From: Rhabdornis inornatus
Taxonomy: Eukaryota; Chordata; Aves; Passeriformes; Rhabdornithidae
DNA length: 64,000 nt
NCBI GenBank assembly: GCA_013397075.1
Contig: VWZS01004485.1
Location: 260,281 to 324,280, forward strand
Direction of reading: 5' to 3'
Below are positions 51,201 through 62,330 of the stretch, piece after piece. The notes beneath the pieces are model-generated. The model worked only from the letters and a program-made list of their open reading frames with translations. It did no database searches and was not told the DNA's origin. The position numbers and the translations under genes were made by a program. Position 1 is the stretch's first letter. Every line of letters begins with the position of its first letter.

Positions 51201-53743
51201 GCCAGTTTCCATCTGAACCATGGGAGCAGGCTGGAGCTAGACACAAACTCAAAACCAGCTGTGCTGTCTGCCACAGTCACCCTTCCTCTTCCTCCCCTTG
51301 TACCCCAGCTGAAATTGTCATCCACACAGCTTGAACAGTTCATATAAATGTTAAGGATGAGAAACTGCCTCCGTATACTCAGGACAGGACTTTTTGTTCT
51401 TTTCCTGTTTTTTCTTTTCTTGTTTGAGTACTGGCTGGAACATTTTTTTTCTTCTGTACTTTTAGGCTCATGTCTGACACATGGACTCCCATCTATCACC
51501 AGCAGGGATGAGGGATGGCCACCTTTACCCATTTTATGTTTTTGTGGGCTTGCTTCCTTCCTCCTCTCCCAATGCTGTAAAATGGTAACCTCTGACAAAG
51601 AGGGTTGCTGTAAATACACCTCAACATTAATCAGTTTGGGCAGAATCTTAGATAGTCCCTAAGACCTCACTGAATAAGCATACACTGCCATTTCAACACT
51701 GAAGCAGCACATGGGCAAATCAAATGCTCACCAGTCCATCAGTAAAGACAAACACAGTGCAAAAGATCTTTACATTTCTGTTTTGCGCACTTAACAATCC
51801 TGTTTTGGCTTTAGTTTTCTAAGCAGTACTGAGAGATATTTTTCATTTTCTTGGTTTTTTTTCTAGTAAAATTTCACAGTGGTCTGAAAAGGGTTTTCAG
51901 TGCATGCTTGAGGAATTTTCTAGTCTGGTCTGAGAGAGCCATGTGATACAGGCAGAATTTTAACAACTCAGTACAGAGACGATTCCCAGTTTCATATTAC
52001 TTTCTAGTAGTTACTATGTACATTACTTTTCTAAAGTATTGGGGGTTTACTACTTACTGATACTTTTTACATACAAAATATTTAAGTTCATGTATGTCAT
52101 TGAAGAAACCTGTGAAATCTTGCACTAATTAGCATTTTCAGTTAGATCCACAGATTTCAGTACTTTACTGTGGTGCAAAGGGATGGACAAGGGAATCTGT
52201 GGAGTTTTGGCATTGATTTCAAGGTGTTTGGACAAAGTCAGTCTCACAGAATCCATTTCTTTAGTTTTGATTTTCCTATAAATGTGTCTTCTCTACTGAA
52301 ACACACACCTTTCTTTCTTTTATTTAGTTTATGGCCTCAGTACAGCAGGCTCCAGACTGTCATCCAGAGGGACCTGGACTTTTTTGAGAATTGGGACTAG
52401 ATGGCATTTAAATGTCCCTTCCAATCAAAACTATTCTATGACTCAGTGAGTCAGCTTGAAAACCTGGGTAATCTTAGGCTGAAAATAAAACATTATCTTT
52501 ACTGAGCAAGAGTAGTGTGTGCATATACACAAATGAATGCCTGTATATTTGTATGCATTTCCATATGGATGTATGTGGCTGTGTGATACAATTTCCTAGA
52601 AGATTGAAGCTACAGTGGAGTTCCTATCTCCTGCCTTATAAAATAAGTAATCAATGCCAATAGTTACACTAGAAGAGTGTCTTTTATGCCAGAGAGCCTG
52701 ACTTTTCATTCCAAACATACCGGTGGCTGTTATTTAAAAAAAAAAATCTTTATTCAGTAATTCTGCTTATTTTCTGTGCTGCGTTGGGCTGTGTCTCACT
52801 GATCAGGCTGTTTCAGCTTTACTTATTCTACAAACAGGGTAAGGGCTGCTGCAGGTTAAATGTGCAGTTGGTATTAGTAGGACAGACGTGCTTTAGCTTT
52901 CATTTTAAACCCCTAGAGTGAGGATTTAATTTCTACAAGTGAAACCAGTGGTGATATATCTCTTCTGAAGCAGTGCATTGGAGATGCAGTGCATTAGCGT
53001 CAGCCTCAACAGGAAATAAAGGAGGAATCCAAATCATACAGAACTTTTTTACTGTTTTGTGAGTAATTTGAGATTGTATCATTTATTCAATGGAACTGGT
53101 CCATCACAAGTATCACTGTGAGCATTGCATAGAGAAATCCTCTTGAAGTTGTGGGAAAGGCTTTAAAAAATAAGTGCTATGCATGGCTGTAATTGCTGGT
53201 AGGTAATTAACTATTTGGAAATGAGTAACCATTATTCAACCAGTGAAATACAGTCTTTGGAGATTTACTTCAGGCATTGGTCTTCAATACCTCTCTGGCA
53301 TTTAGTTTTAGTTTATTGAAGCAATCAAATCACTGAGAGATTGAGGTAATTTAAAATCAGCTCAGTGTACATTTTAAAAGAGATACGAATCATAATATAT
53401 ATATAAAACTTAACCAACTTCAAAACTCCAGTGAGCACTATTTAACACAGTCAATTTTTGAAAACTGTTTATTAAGGTAAGTAAACTTTTGATGTTGCCA
53501 AGAGAAAAGAAGTTTAATTATGCACAGGAAATATGCAGCATGGTTTAATTAATATTCACTAATCAACCTCTCTTTCTTCTTCACTTGCAGGAAAACATAA
53601 ACATCAATGAAGCTTCTAGATGCTTGGTGAAACACATAATTGCTAGTGAGAGTGATCCAGTTCAGTCTGTTGAACAAGATATTATAAAACCACACTTGAA
53701 TTCCTCCAAGATGGTCAGTTGTTCAGCTTGCTTTAAATCCTAA
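36067..53743 (+). CDS. RAB38: RAB38 small GTPase, 3 coding exons
   Basis: Rab-family GTPase that, with RAB32, directs cargo to melanosomes and other lysosome-related organelles. The spliced product is 212 residues (human 211). G1 P-loop GDLGVGKT is at 17-24, the switch I Thr is at 42 (ATIGVDFALK), G3 WDIAGQE at 65-71 with catalytic Gln70, G4 NKCD at 128-131 and G5 ETSAK at 158-162. The C-terminus is CSACFKS; the last four residues (CFKS) form a CAAX-like prenylation site, as CAKS does in human. The start was chosen at 36067 because MQKHNQKEHLYKLLVIG aligns with human MQAPHKEHLYKLLVIG, with A at -3. All junctions are GT-AG. Introns are 7.3 and 9.8 kb. The gene lies downstream of CTSC on the same strand, as in human. 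Confidence 0.97.
36706..36742 (+). repeat. 19-bp tandem duplication
   Basis: TTAAAATTACTTTTATAGG is followed directly by a second copy, identical over 18 bases. Two exact copies suggest a recent local duplication in RAB38 intron 1. Confidence 0.9.
38487..38511 (+). repeat. AT-rich (TA)n microsatellite
   Basis: Imperfect run of TA units with a TG interruption in RAB38 intron 1. Confidence 0.8.
41164..41198 (+). repeat. 18-bp tandem duplication
   Basis: ATTTATAAAGCACCTCTG at 41164 is repeated directly from 41182 over 17 bases. Exact match, so probably young. Confidence 0.9.
43549..43829 (+). CDS. RAB38: RAB38 coding exon 2
   Basis: Completes Gly69 and encodes Gln70 to Lys162: QERFGNMTRVYYREAMGAF, then DVTRPATFEAV, LLANKCDQGIDVLMNN and WFETSAK. 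It carries the catalytic Gln and the G4/G5 guanine-binding motifs. Acceptor ATTACAG|GA, donor CAAG|GTAATG; 281 nt, ending in phase 0. Confidence 0.98.
44938..45301 (+). mobile_element. CR1 LINE 3' fragment
   Basis: Landmarks are CAGTACTTAAAGGGGGCTTA, GATAGGACAAGGGGTAGTGG, ACACTGGAACAAGTTGCCCA, GATGTCCCTGCCCTGGCAGG and GGTCCCTTCCAATCC, with a tail of three ATTC(T/C)ATG units. Sense orientation relative to RAB38, with a small T-rich insertion near 45068. Confidence 0.93.
47768..47826 (-). mobile_element. CR1 3'-end scrap, minus strand
   Basis: GTTGGTTTGGAAGGGACCTT followed by AATCATCTAGTTCCAACCCC is the reverse complement of the CR1 3' end. About 60 bp remain. Confidence 0.85.
50421..50517 (+). 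repeat. GA-rich polypurine tract
   Basis: Nearly 100 bp that is almost purely A/G on the + strand: AAGAG/AGAAG units, a short (GA)n, four GAGAG-G units, then AAAATAAAAT-type repeats from about 50491. Such tracts can form triplex (H-DNA). Intronic to RAB38. Confidence 0.9.
52341..52446 (+). mobile_element. CR1 fragment, internal RT piece joined to 3' end
   Basis: The first half (GTCATCCAGAGGGACCTGGA) belongs to the reverse-transcriptase C-terminal region (VIQRDLDFFEN). The second half (TAGATGGCATTTAAATGTCC, CCTTCCAATC, ATTCTATGAC) is the CR1 3' terminus. Several hundred bases between them are missing, so the copy suffered an internal deletion. Confidence 0.75.
53591..53743 (+). CDS. RAB38: RAB38 coding exon 3
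   Basis: Residues 163-212 and stop TAA at 53741-53743: ENININEASRCLVKHIIASE, a variable linker, IIKPHLNSSKM and the terminal VSCSACFKS. Acceptor CTTGCAG|GA. The tail carries the cysteines for prenylation and is the least conserved part of the protein. Confidence 0.97.
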   Translation, partial: ENININEASRCLVKHIIASESDPVQSVEQDIIKPHLNSSKMVSCSACFKS

Positions 53744-55317
53744 GAGACTTCCAGACTATTACAAGAGTTGAACAGCTATGATTCACAATTTATACTTTAT
53801 TCAGTGAAACCAGCCTGCCCACATCGTCCCTAAGCAGATTGTCATTTTCTCCAAAATATATTTAATTTTTTTCCTTTTTTTTTTCCCAGCTAAAATTTAT
53901 TATGAGGTGTTCATTGATAGCAGCTATTCAAAACTCCTTTGGCTATTGGTCAAATAAGACTCACAGTGATGGCTGTGTTTTCCTATTTGGGTGGCACTAG
54001 TGACACCAAAACCTATTTGTTTGCCATGTGGTTTCTGAAAATTTGTATTTGTGATGTGACTGCAGCAGCGCCCTACTTGTCCATTGATTTCCAGGATGTT
54101 TTCTCAATACCTTGACCAGGCAAATGTCATCACTGCACTCTTTGTCACCCCTCAAACTTGAATGATCTTGTTTCATGTGAGGAAGATGATGATGAAAATG
54201 AAAATCAAGCTGTTCAGAAAGAGACACCAAGAATGCTCACAGATAAATATTCCCATTGCAAGTTCAGTCTCCTGGATATAGTGACAGGACTGAACATGAA
54301 GGAACATTTCACATCATTCAGTTCTCCAGAAGATCTGAGCTTCTGAGACTGATGAAGAATGGGCTCCCTCCTTCTGAGGAGTTTCAGTCTCATAGTTGAT
54401 AGCATCATTTTAGATGAAGCAAAATGAAGCGAGTCAAGTCAGAGGGGTGACAAAACAGGCAATCAGGGTTACAGTCTCCTGGGTGAAACAGATCAAGGTT
54501 TTCAGAAAGGGTTATCTATTCTATAAAGCCAGCATTTCCTCTGGAAAGCCCACATTGAGTTTTTCCCTGCCTCTCATCCCTCATGCCACAGATATCCCCA
54601 TGTGTTTAAACTGTGAGAATTCTAAAAGTTCTAACATGCATCTCTTCATTATGTTTGTGGAAAATTCGCTATGCACACTGTAGCATAACAGCAGAACTTT
54701 TCAGGAATCCATCTGTGTTGAGTAGAAGGGTATTTGCTTTCTGAAAACATTCTTCTAAAGTGTAAATGAATGACCACAGGAAGCAAGCAAAATGAAACAG
54801 TCTTAAGACACACTTCTGGAAGACGTGAAGAATTTATTGAGCCATCTGTGGAAATGAAATTGTTGATTTTCAGCATCTCATAAAAAATGCACGTTGGTGG
54901 AGTCATTCAGAGAAGTGTGTCTAGACAAGTAGTCTTGATATCTGGCTGCAGACCTCTTCAAGACAAACTTTGCCTCTATCCTGCCATAGACAAATCACTT
55001 GCATTTTCTCTTCTTACTTAGACTTTTCCTTCCTAAACTGTGAACTCTCAGTTGCAGAAGCTGCCTTCAGAGATAGGCTCCTCTTCTTAAAGGCGTAACA
55101 GCATGCAAGGGAGGAGACAAAAATCTCATGATGCCTTATGTTTGCAGATGTCACTGCAATACTTCACTGAACATTTAGTTGGAAATGAAGGAGTGAAATT
55201 CTCAGTCTGGTGAATACCTGCTGCATAGGAAAAATGAAAAAAAAATGAAAAAATTACTCAAGCTGACCTTATACTCTGAGACCTATTTCATGTGCCTGTA
55301 AAATTCATCCTACTTGG
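53744..55317 (+). other. RAB38: RAB38 3' UTR and downstream DNA
   Basis: The 3' UTR begins here. No canonical AATAAA appears close behind the stop; the nearest exact hexamers I find are at 55549-55554 and 56371-56376. The mRNA end therefore cannot be fixed from sequence: it may use a variant hexamer or be long. No further coding exon is evident. Confidence 0.5.
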
Positions 55318-55377
55318 CAATGTAAGGTTTCTTTTTGGACTCAAAGTTCTTTTCCAATCTAAATGATTCTATGACTT
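55318..55377 (+). mobile_element. Possible worn CR1 3' end
   Basis: AAGTTCTTTTCCAATCTAAA followed by TGATTCTATGACT resembles the CR1 terminus (GGTCCCTTCCAACC ... ATTCTATGA). Short and diverged. Confidence 0.45.
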
Positions 55378-55694
55378 TGTTCCTCTTTCACTAAATGCTC
55401 TGTTACTATATAGGCACTGCAGACAAGAGTTATATTTCTCTCCCTGGAGAGCCAGGGACAGAGACATAGCTCTTCATGTGTTCTTCCTAAAGCCTTCAAT
55501 TTTTCTCACAAAATTTTGGAATAAGAAAGCAAGGTCTCTAGTTTTAAAAATAAAAATTCACATCCAGAATTAATCTGCACAGACATAGATATATGGATAC
55601 ATATATATAATGAGCTGGCTTTTTTGAGAGTAATTTTCAAGTTGTCTTGGATGCTGTATTATCCTTCAATACCTGTGTTAAACATCCTTTAATT

Positions 55695-55835
55695 CCTGCT
55701 GTGATTTGTGTCAAATACCTTAAGCTTCCTGCCTCAGTTTCCTAATCTATAAAACAGGGATCTATGTACACACCTACCTCACAGCACTCCCTGAAAGTTA
55801 CTGTTGGCACCAGGCTTTGGGGATACATGTTCTAC
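55695..55835 (+). mobile_element. MIR-like ancient SINE
   Basis: CTGCCTCAGTTTCCTAATCT, then ATAAAACAGGGATC and CCTACCTCACAGC, matches the 3' half of the MIR/CORE-SINE consensus in order and spacing; the upstream TGTGATTTGTGTCAAATACC fits the preceding part. MIR copies in birds are very old and rare, so this is a relic. Boundaries are approximate. Confidence 0.62.
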
Positions 55836-58800
55836 AAATGCCAAGCTCTGATACTGCTCAGAATGAAATATGAGTGCCCTCTAGCATAAATACATGGTGC
55901 TGTAAAGCCTTAGTGTTCTAAATCTATCAAAGGCTTGCCTGTGCTACAAAAATTAGCCTCAATTATTCCACCTCAGTTAAGCTGGTCAAGGTTATAAAGC
56001 AACGTGTGACTGCATGGGATGATCAGATTGGCTTCAGATGGTCTGCAAACGGAAACTGTGGCTGCACAGATGTCATGGTACTAGTTTAATAATCTCAGCA
56101 ACAAAGCTGCAATTCAGAACTAGTGCCACATCAGTCATTTCAAACTTAAAGCATCATTTAAGTCAAGTCATATGGGTGCCTTATTAAGGATAACAATTCA
56201 TGTCCTGAGCCAACACAGAGGAGAACACAAGGAACTAGATATTTCAGATAGCTTCTAAAGGGCTAATTTTTCATGAGTTGAGCCCCATACTTGACTTATA
56301 GATATGTGAGTCTCAGGTGAAGCAGAGGAAATTCCCATTTCATCCAAAAATACTTTTATGCCCAACTCACAATAAACCTAGCAACTTCTAATGTGTTTTG
56401 CTTATCTTCATATCACCTTTATTTGGTGGCTTCTAGCAATACTCACTAAGAATAATGGGAAATTCCACAAGACTTTGAGAGCTATGGCTAAAGATCTGGT
56501 ATAACAGTAAATAAAACAACCCTGCATAAATAAAACACTTAAACGACATATAGATATGTTTTTGTTCTGCACTCTACTGTATAAACCTGCTTTAAAGAAT
56601 GGGCTCATTGTCTGTTCCATAACGTTTCTGTTGTGTCAGGTTCTACTGCAGTCACTTCTTGGGCAGATTTTCCACCTCTGGTAGATGGAGGACAGAGTGT
56701 GGCCAATTGCTAGACTAAGGACTACACAAGATGTGAGTTCCAAAGTCATACATATTTACACCATGAGAATTAGAACAGTACCACAAAGAATCAGGCCTCC
56801 TTAGGAGGTTACATAATTGCATATGTTCATTTTTATTTGTACTAAAGTGATAAAGAGCTGTCAAGTCTTTTTCTACAACACAATAAATGTGTGAATGCAA
56901 CCTGAATATCTAGCAAACAGAGCTAGAGGAGGTTGTTGTAGGCAGGCCAGAATAAAAGCTTTAACTTAGAACTAATGAGCTCAGTTTGTGCCAATACCTT
57001 TTCAGGAAATGTAAAGTTTAATTATACTGTGTCAGTGCCTAACAGCTTGGATTTCCTTAGATTTTTTGATGCTCTCTGTGCTATGTCCTCTTTGCTGGTC
57101 ACCAGGGACCAGGCATCTTAATCATGTCCATTTCAAAATTAAACATTTTCCCTTTCTGTTTACAATAAATAATGATGAGTCTCTATTGCTTTGCAAATGG
57201 GCAAAGGTACTGCAAAGTGGAATTAAAATTAATTTTCATTCTAGTTCTCCAAATATGCCCCTCTGGGTGTCCCAGCACCTCAAACTACATGTTGATGGGC
57301 AAGCGAGGTGCTGGACATGAGAGATCACCCCAAAACACTCAAAGAAAATGGTGGTTGAACATCTTCACCCCCAGACATCATTTGCAGCACCAGTAATGAC
57401 AGAATGTCTTTAATTTTCCATATTTGAAGCTCCATACAAAAAAAAAACCCTCATGATCCTAAATACTTTGGGCAGCATATACATATTATGGATAAGAAAA
57501 TGGATGAGTGAAAAAAAATTACTAACTTATTCCAGAAAGATCATAATTTATTTGACCAGCTTCAGCTTTCAATAGAAAGCCATTAGGAAATCTGAAAATC
57601 AGGCTTTATTATTCTTACAAACAATTATTTTTAAGATAACGTATTTTCAATAAGTTTTCTATTCAGGAATAGCTGTTCCAACAGTACTTTATGCATTCAG
57701 CTTGAATTATTGTACATCAATGTTTTATCTTCAGATTTTTTTTCTATTTTAACCTATCTGACTATATAAAATGGGGAAGGAGGGAGAGAGGGACAGAGAA
57801 TGCGCACCTTTAAACAGCAGTGTTGTTTTACTTCTTGAGACAGCTTTTCTAGCTGGATGAAATGAAGTTGGTAAACAGATGTGGGAAATTAATTTAGAGT
57901 CAATTGCCAGGAAACAGTCAATCAAAATGTCTTTTACTGCACCAATATTTATGCATATGACCACAGGTTCTATTGTAATAAAAGATGGTATTTCTGACAA
58001 ATCATGGAATATGAGTAATCTGTAAAATTCATTCATTAACCAAAGTAGGCACATACAAGTAGCCACAAGCTAATTCAGCTTTCCTCATATGTAGCCAATT
58101 TATGACATATATATATATGTCTATTTTAATAATTTAATTTAAACTGGTTACTTTCTGTACAACTTCTCTTTTAAACCATCCATGTTAATGTTTGACTTCG
58201 GTTAAAGGGTTACATATCTGAGACAGAAACCTTCTGCCTTTTCTCCTTATTTTATATCCAATTCCAGATGCAACTTTTATGACTCCAGCTCTTCAAAGAA
58301 CCTCTGTTCAAAGTTTGATTTTGCAGGAAGAATTTTTGGCTCACAAATAGATGCATCATCAGTTTGGAGGCTCATTAGTAAACACAGGCTCAATTCTTGG
58401 AAGACTGGCTGGGTAAAAAAATGGCCTAAATATGTAAAATGGGCACCTACATGCCTAGGATGTAGTAATTTCATTTTTCTTCGTCTGTCAGGACAAGCTG
58501 GTACCTACAGCAGTGTTACTCATCAAGTTTTCATGATTCCTTAGAAATATTAGATTGTTTTATTAATTAATTAAAAAAAAAGAAGAAGAGATGAATGCAT
58601 GCAATGTGAGCCTAGTATTTTTTTAGTATTTATTTTGCAGTTTTCAGCTTTTCTGCTACAAAAGCAAATATATAGCATTCTGGTTTCATTGACTTTTTAA
58701 ACTATGCAACCTGACACTCACACCCCATGCCTGAGGGTGCTACAAGACCCTCAAAAAATCCCCAGGACTTGGTGGCAGAGTTGCAGCTACACTGACCACA

Positions 58801-59867
58801 TCTTTCAACAAGGAAATATATTTGACTGCACAATTTGGGAATGTTAATTTCCTGAAAATGATCCCCTTCACAGCTGCAGTAGATGTCTAATTAAGATTGG
58901 AGTCTCTGTGTCCTATGTTTCAAATGCAGCAATAATAGTTTACAAAGATGAGATATTAAACTGAGAAAAGCCATAGCGCAGTACTCCAAGGAGTGGAAGC
59001 TGAGCAAATGAAAATTTTTCAGTGGGCTTCTCTGCAGGTCAAAACCAGAAAATTCTTCTGGTTTGGTATTTGCCTGGTTTCTTCCAGGAAATGAGCTTTC
59101 TGTTAAGCTAGAGTAGCGCAATTCCACAGCAACAGATAATAGCTGCACCTGGCTTCTACAAAGCTTACGTAGATCTGAAAGTTTTGATTTCAGAAATGGC
59201 ATCTTTGTCAAAGGTTTAAAAGTCAGTGGTGCCCAACTAGTGGTACATAAAGGTTAATTTGCTGTACCATACAACTTCCATGCAAATCTATCCATGTATC
59301 TTCTGTTTCCATTAATCCATGTGCTTGGTCTTCACAAACCATGCAAGGAAAGGGCCACTGCAAGATCTTCCTTTAACAGAGATTCTTCAGCCAGATCCAA
59401 AATCCTACAAAGGAGATTAACATAATGAATAGGGAAGCAAGGAATAGCAGGCAACTGGGGTCAGGGTGAACAGAAACATCTGGGACTGATCCAGGACCAA
59501 TATAAGAAGCATTGAGGCTTGACAACTTCCTCAGCAAGAAGTTTTATGAAAATCTGACACAGCATGAAGTTTTTATCACTTAGAGGCTTATGAATTTTCT
59601 AGGACACAAATTGCTGTTTTGACCTTGTGCCCTGTGTGCCTTGAATTTTGCTTCTTTACTGGCTACCTTGCCAAAAATGTTTAGTTTATTTCAGAATTTC
59701 TTTCTCTTTGGCCTTTGGTGCCATCTTGTATCCTTGACTTGACACTCTGTGAGGAGCTTTTATCAGAGTCATTAAGACTGAGGCTGTTACTTTTTAGTTT
59801 CTGTTAGGTTTCTAAGTTTTTTAATTTCTTTAAATGCCAGCTATGCTCAGACAAAGGGCACATAGCC
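55836..59867. other. Downstream intergenic, no gene recognised
   Basis: AT-rich DNA with a (TA)n run near 58107-58119. AATAAA hexamers at 56371-56376 and 56882-56887 could serve an extended RAB38 transcript, but nothing shows that. No coding exon seen on either strand. Confidence 0.5.
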
Positions 59868-59921
59868 TTATACTAGCTGCTGTGAAAAAAATTAATTCTA
59901 TCACAGCCAAAACCAGAACAG
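59868..59921 (-). mobile_element. LTR scrap, same family as 6777-7366
   Basis: TACTAGCTGCTGTGAAAAAA followed by TTAATTCTATCACAGCCAAA and ACCAGAACA is the outer (U3) end of the bird LTR family seen in CTSC intron 2, in the same orientation. Only about 54 bp survive, directly before a CR1. Confidence 0.7.
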
Positions 59922-59937
59922 AGGTTCGTTCAGATCA

Positions 59938-60343
59938 CAGAGACCAAGAGCCTTGGTGTTGTTTATTCTGGAGAAGGCTCTCAGGTGACCTTTTTGTGGT
60001 CTTTCAGCCCCTAAAGGGGGCTACATGAAAGTTGGAGAGGGACTTTTTACAAGGAAGTGTACTGACAGTGCAAGGGGAAATTACTTCAAACTGAAAAGGA
60101 GTAGGTTTAGATTGGCTATTAGGAAGAAATTCTTTACTGTGTGATGAAGCACTGGATCAGGTTGCCCAGAGAAGCTGTGGATGCTCCATCCCTAAAAGTG
60201 TTCAAGACCAGGTTGGATGGGGCTCTGTGCAACCTAATCCTTTTGAAGATGTCCCTGCACATGGCAGGGGGATTGGAACAAGATGATCTTGGAGGTCCCT
60301 TCCAACCCAAAGCATTCTATGTTTCTATGATCCTATGATTCTA
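59938..60343 (+). mobile_element. CR1 LINE 3' portion
   Basis: About 400 bp of sense CR1: TATTCTGGAGAAGGCTCTCA, TTGGAGAGGGACTTTTTACA, GTTGCCCAGAGAAGCTGTGG, GACCAGGTTGGATGGGGCTC, GGTCCCTTCCAACCC and a tail of ATTCTATG/TTTCTATG/ATCCTATG/ATTCTATA units. It is the best preserved CR1 in the window, so probably the youngest. Confidence 0.95.
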
Positions 60344-62221
60344 TATTCCATACCATGTGACATCTCACTCAGTAATGAACTAGAGAGAAGGTTAGTGGTG
60401 GGGAGGGGGTCACTGCTTGATGACTTTCTCGGCATCAGCTGGTTGGTGGTGAGCAATTGTTTTCGTTTCCATCACTTGTTTTCCTTAACTTTTATTTTAC
60501 TCTGTTATTTTCTTTTTGGTTACAAATTATTGTTGTCATTGTTGATCTGGAGGCACAAATGAGTTAGGAAAACAGAGGCCATTAGGGGCAATAAAACAAA
60601 AAATGCAGCATTGTGGGGTTTTTAACCTTTGCTTAATAGTAATGTCAGATTGTTTGCTGAGTATATGTTCACACATGGAAAAAACTGTTGTGTTGCATTT
60701 TTTCACGTGCACACACTAATAATTAATGTTAGAGTCGGATCAAAATTTTTATTTTGCACCAGTGGCTCTGGATAACTACCCAGAAGTGATCTGTCCTTAT
60801 GTCTCAGCTTGTCTTTTCAACTTCAGTCTATCAGAAAAGATTCATTGCCTGGGAAAGGTGAAAAAATTGAGACACCCTCAACATACAGTCACAGTGGAAC
60901 AGAAAAAGGAGGAATTCTGCCAGCAGCCTTGCTGATGAAATTGAGAAAGGAGCCGAGCTGAGAGGAAAGGGAGCCAGTCTCTAGAAACAGTTACCCCAAA
61001 TGGATTATACAAGCTCTTCATTTCAGATAGTTCAGACAGTAAAAATCCAGCCGGCAGAAAGCCTTCAGGGAAATTGATGAGTGGGGTTGCCTGAGATTAA
61101 TGAAAACTACACAAATAGAGCAAATCGGCAGGAGTAGGGGTAAGAGTCTGCCCTTTCATAGGTCTCATAGTTATTAATATTAAGAATCTGACATTACAGT
61201 AGATGGCTTTGATGTTCTAAGGTCTCCAAGGCCAAGAATTATGCTTCCTCCTCCTGTCTCCATCCCTATCCAAGTGCAGACATTAGACTAATGTAAAAAA
61301 GTGAAATGGTCTGTCCAAAAGAGGCTTATAATCAAAACACTCAAAAAGATATAGATCGTGATTGGAAATATTGCAAACTCTATGACCAGCATAATAAAAC
61401 AAGATGAATATTTATCATTTTCACTAGGTCTACTTCTCCATCAGCCCATTTTATATGCCTGTTTCTGCAGTGTTTATTCATCTGGCTGTATGTATATATA
61501 TAAATGGCAATCATTTTAGGGTTTCCATCTCAGTAAGCTCACATGCATTGTTTACCTGGGTCACCCTCCATCTTCACGCTGTGAGCTGCAGTCTGGTGTG
61601 GGAATGCAGGGCAGTGTAGGTGGAAACACCATGTTTTGGGGCAGCTGGGGGCTTGCAATGTTGTGGTAAATCCTCTTCACTGGAGCTCACATTCTCTGCT
61701 TGTTCAAGGGAAATACAAGCCCCAGGCGGTGCTTTGGGTTCCTGGCAAGCGGAAACAAGGGCTGCAGCCACACAGCCTTAGCCCAAGTATGCAGCAGAAG
61801 AGGAGATAACTCCTGCCTCCTGATGAAGCCAGCACATGGGAATGGGTCCAACCTGCCACACAAAGCAGCAGTTTGCCACTCCTGTGAAGCTTCACCTGAG
61901 CTTGGATAGCACAGCCCCACATGACTCCAAACGCAGACTAACCCCCCACTGATTGAACTCTTTAAAGAAAGTCAGATCTAAAATGGGATGTAATCACTTA
62001 GTGCAAGACAAAGTTTAAAATCCACCATTGCAGCCTTCAAAACTCGGAGGCAGCTGCCAGCCCTGAGGTGTCCAGCTCCACAGTGCCTCAGCTCCTGGCA
62101 GCAGCAGTGCTCCAGCTGCCTCAGCTCTGCCTCCTGGCATGCTCATGGATGCCCCTGTGCTGACAAGACTGAGCAGTTTAGTACCCAACTAATTCTCAGT
62201 TTTCCTCCCCCACACAGTTCC
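60344..62221. other. Intergenic, GC-richer toward the right
   Basis: No gene. 61560-61930 and 62040-62160 are richer in G+C and CAGCTCC/CTGCC words and carry several overlapping short frames on both strands, none like a known protein. Whether this is unique DNA or old repeat I cannot tell. Confidence 0.5.
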
Positions 62222-62330
62222 TTTTCTCACTTTTCCAATTCCTGCTCCATTCTCCCTGCCCCTCCTGCTGTAGGGGCAGTGAGCAAGCGGCTGTGTGGTG
62301 TTTGCTTGCTGGCTGAGGCTGAAACAAAAC
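62222..62330 (+). mobile_element. LTR terminal fragment, same family, opposite orientation
   Basis: CTTTTCTCACTTTTCCAATT, then GTGAGCAAGCGGCTGTGTGG and TGTTTGCTTGCTGGCTGAGG, corresponds to the U5 end of the bird LTR family (the end opposite to the scrap at 59868). On the + strand it runs toward the LTR terminus near 62330. The rest of the LTR is absent. Confidence 0.65.

Larger units (their letters stand above)
43830..53590 (+). other. RAB38 intron 2, repeats but no gene seen
   Basis: 9.8 kb. It contains three CR1 pieces (44938-45301, 47768-47826, 52341-52446) and a polypurine tract (50421-50517). A minus-strand 193-codon frame at 51038-51619 is the longest open frame here; its product looks like no family I know and it is probably chance. 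Confidence 0.6.

Noticed and set aside
54158..54346. Acidic 62-codon frame downstream of RAB38
   Set aside because: It lies in the probable RAB38 3' UTR; the Asp/Glu run comes from a short GATGAT-type repeat.
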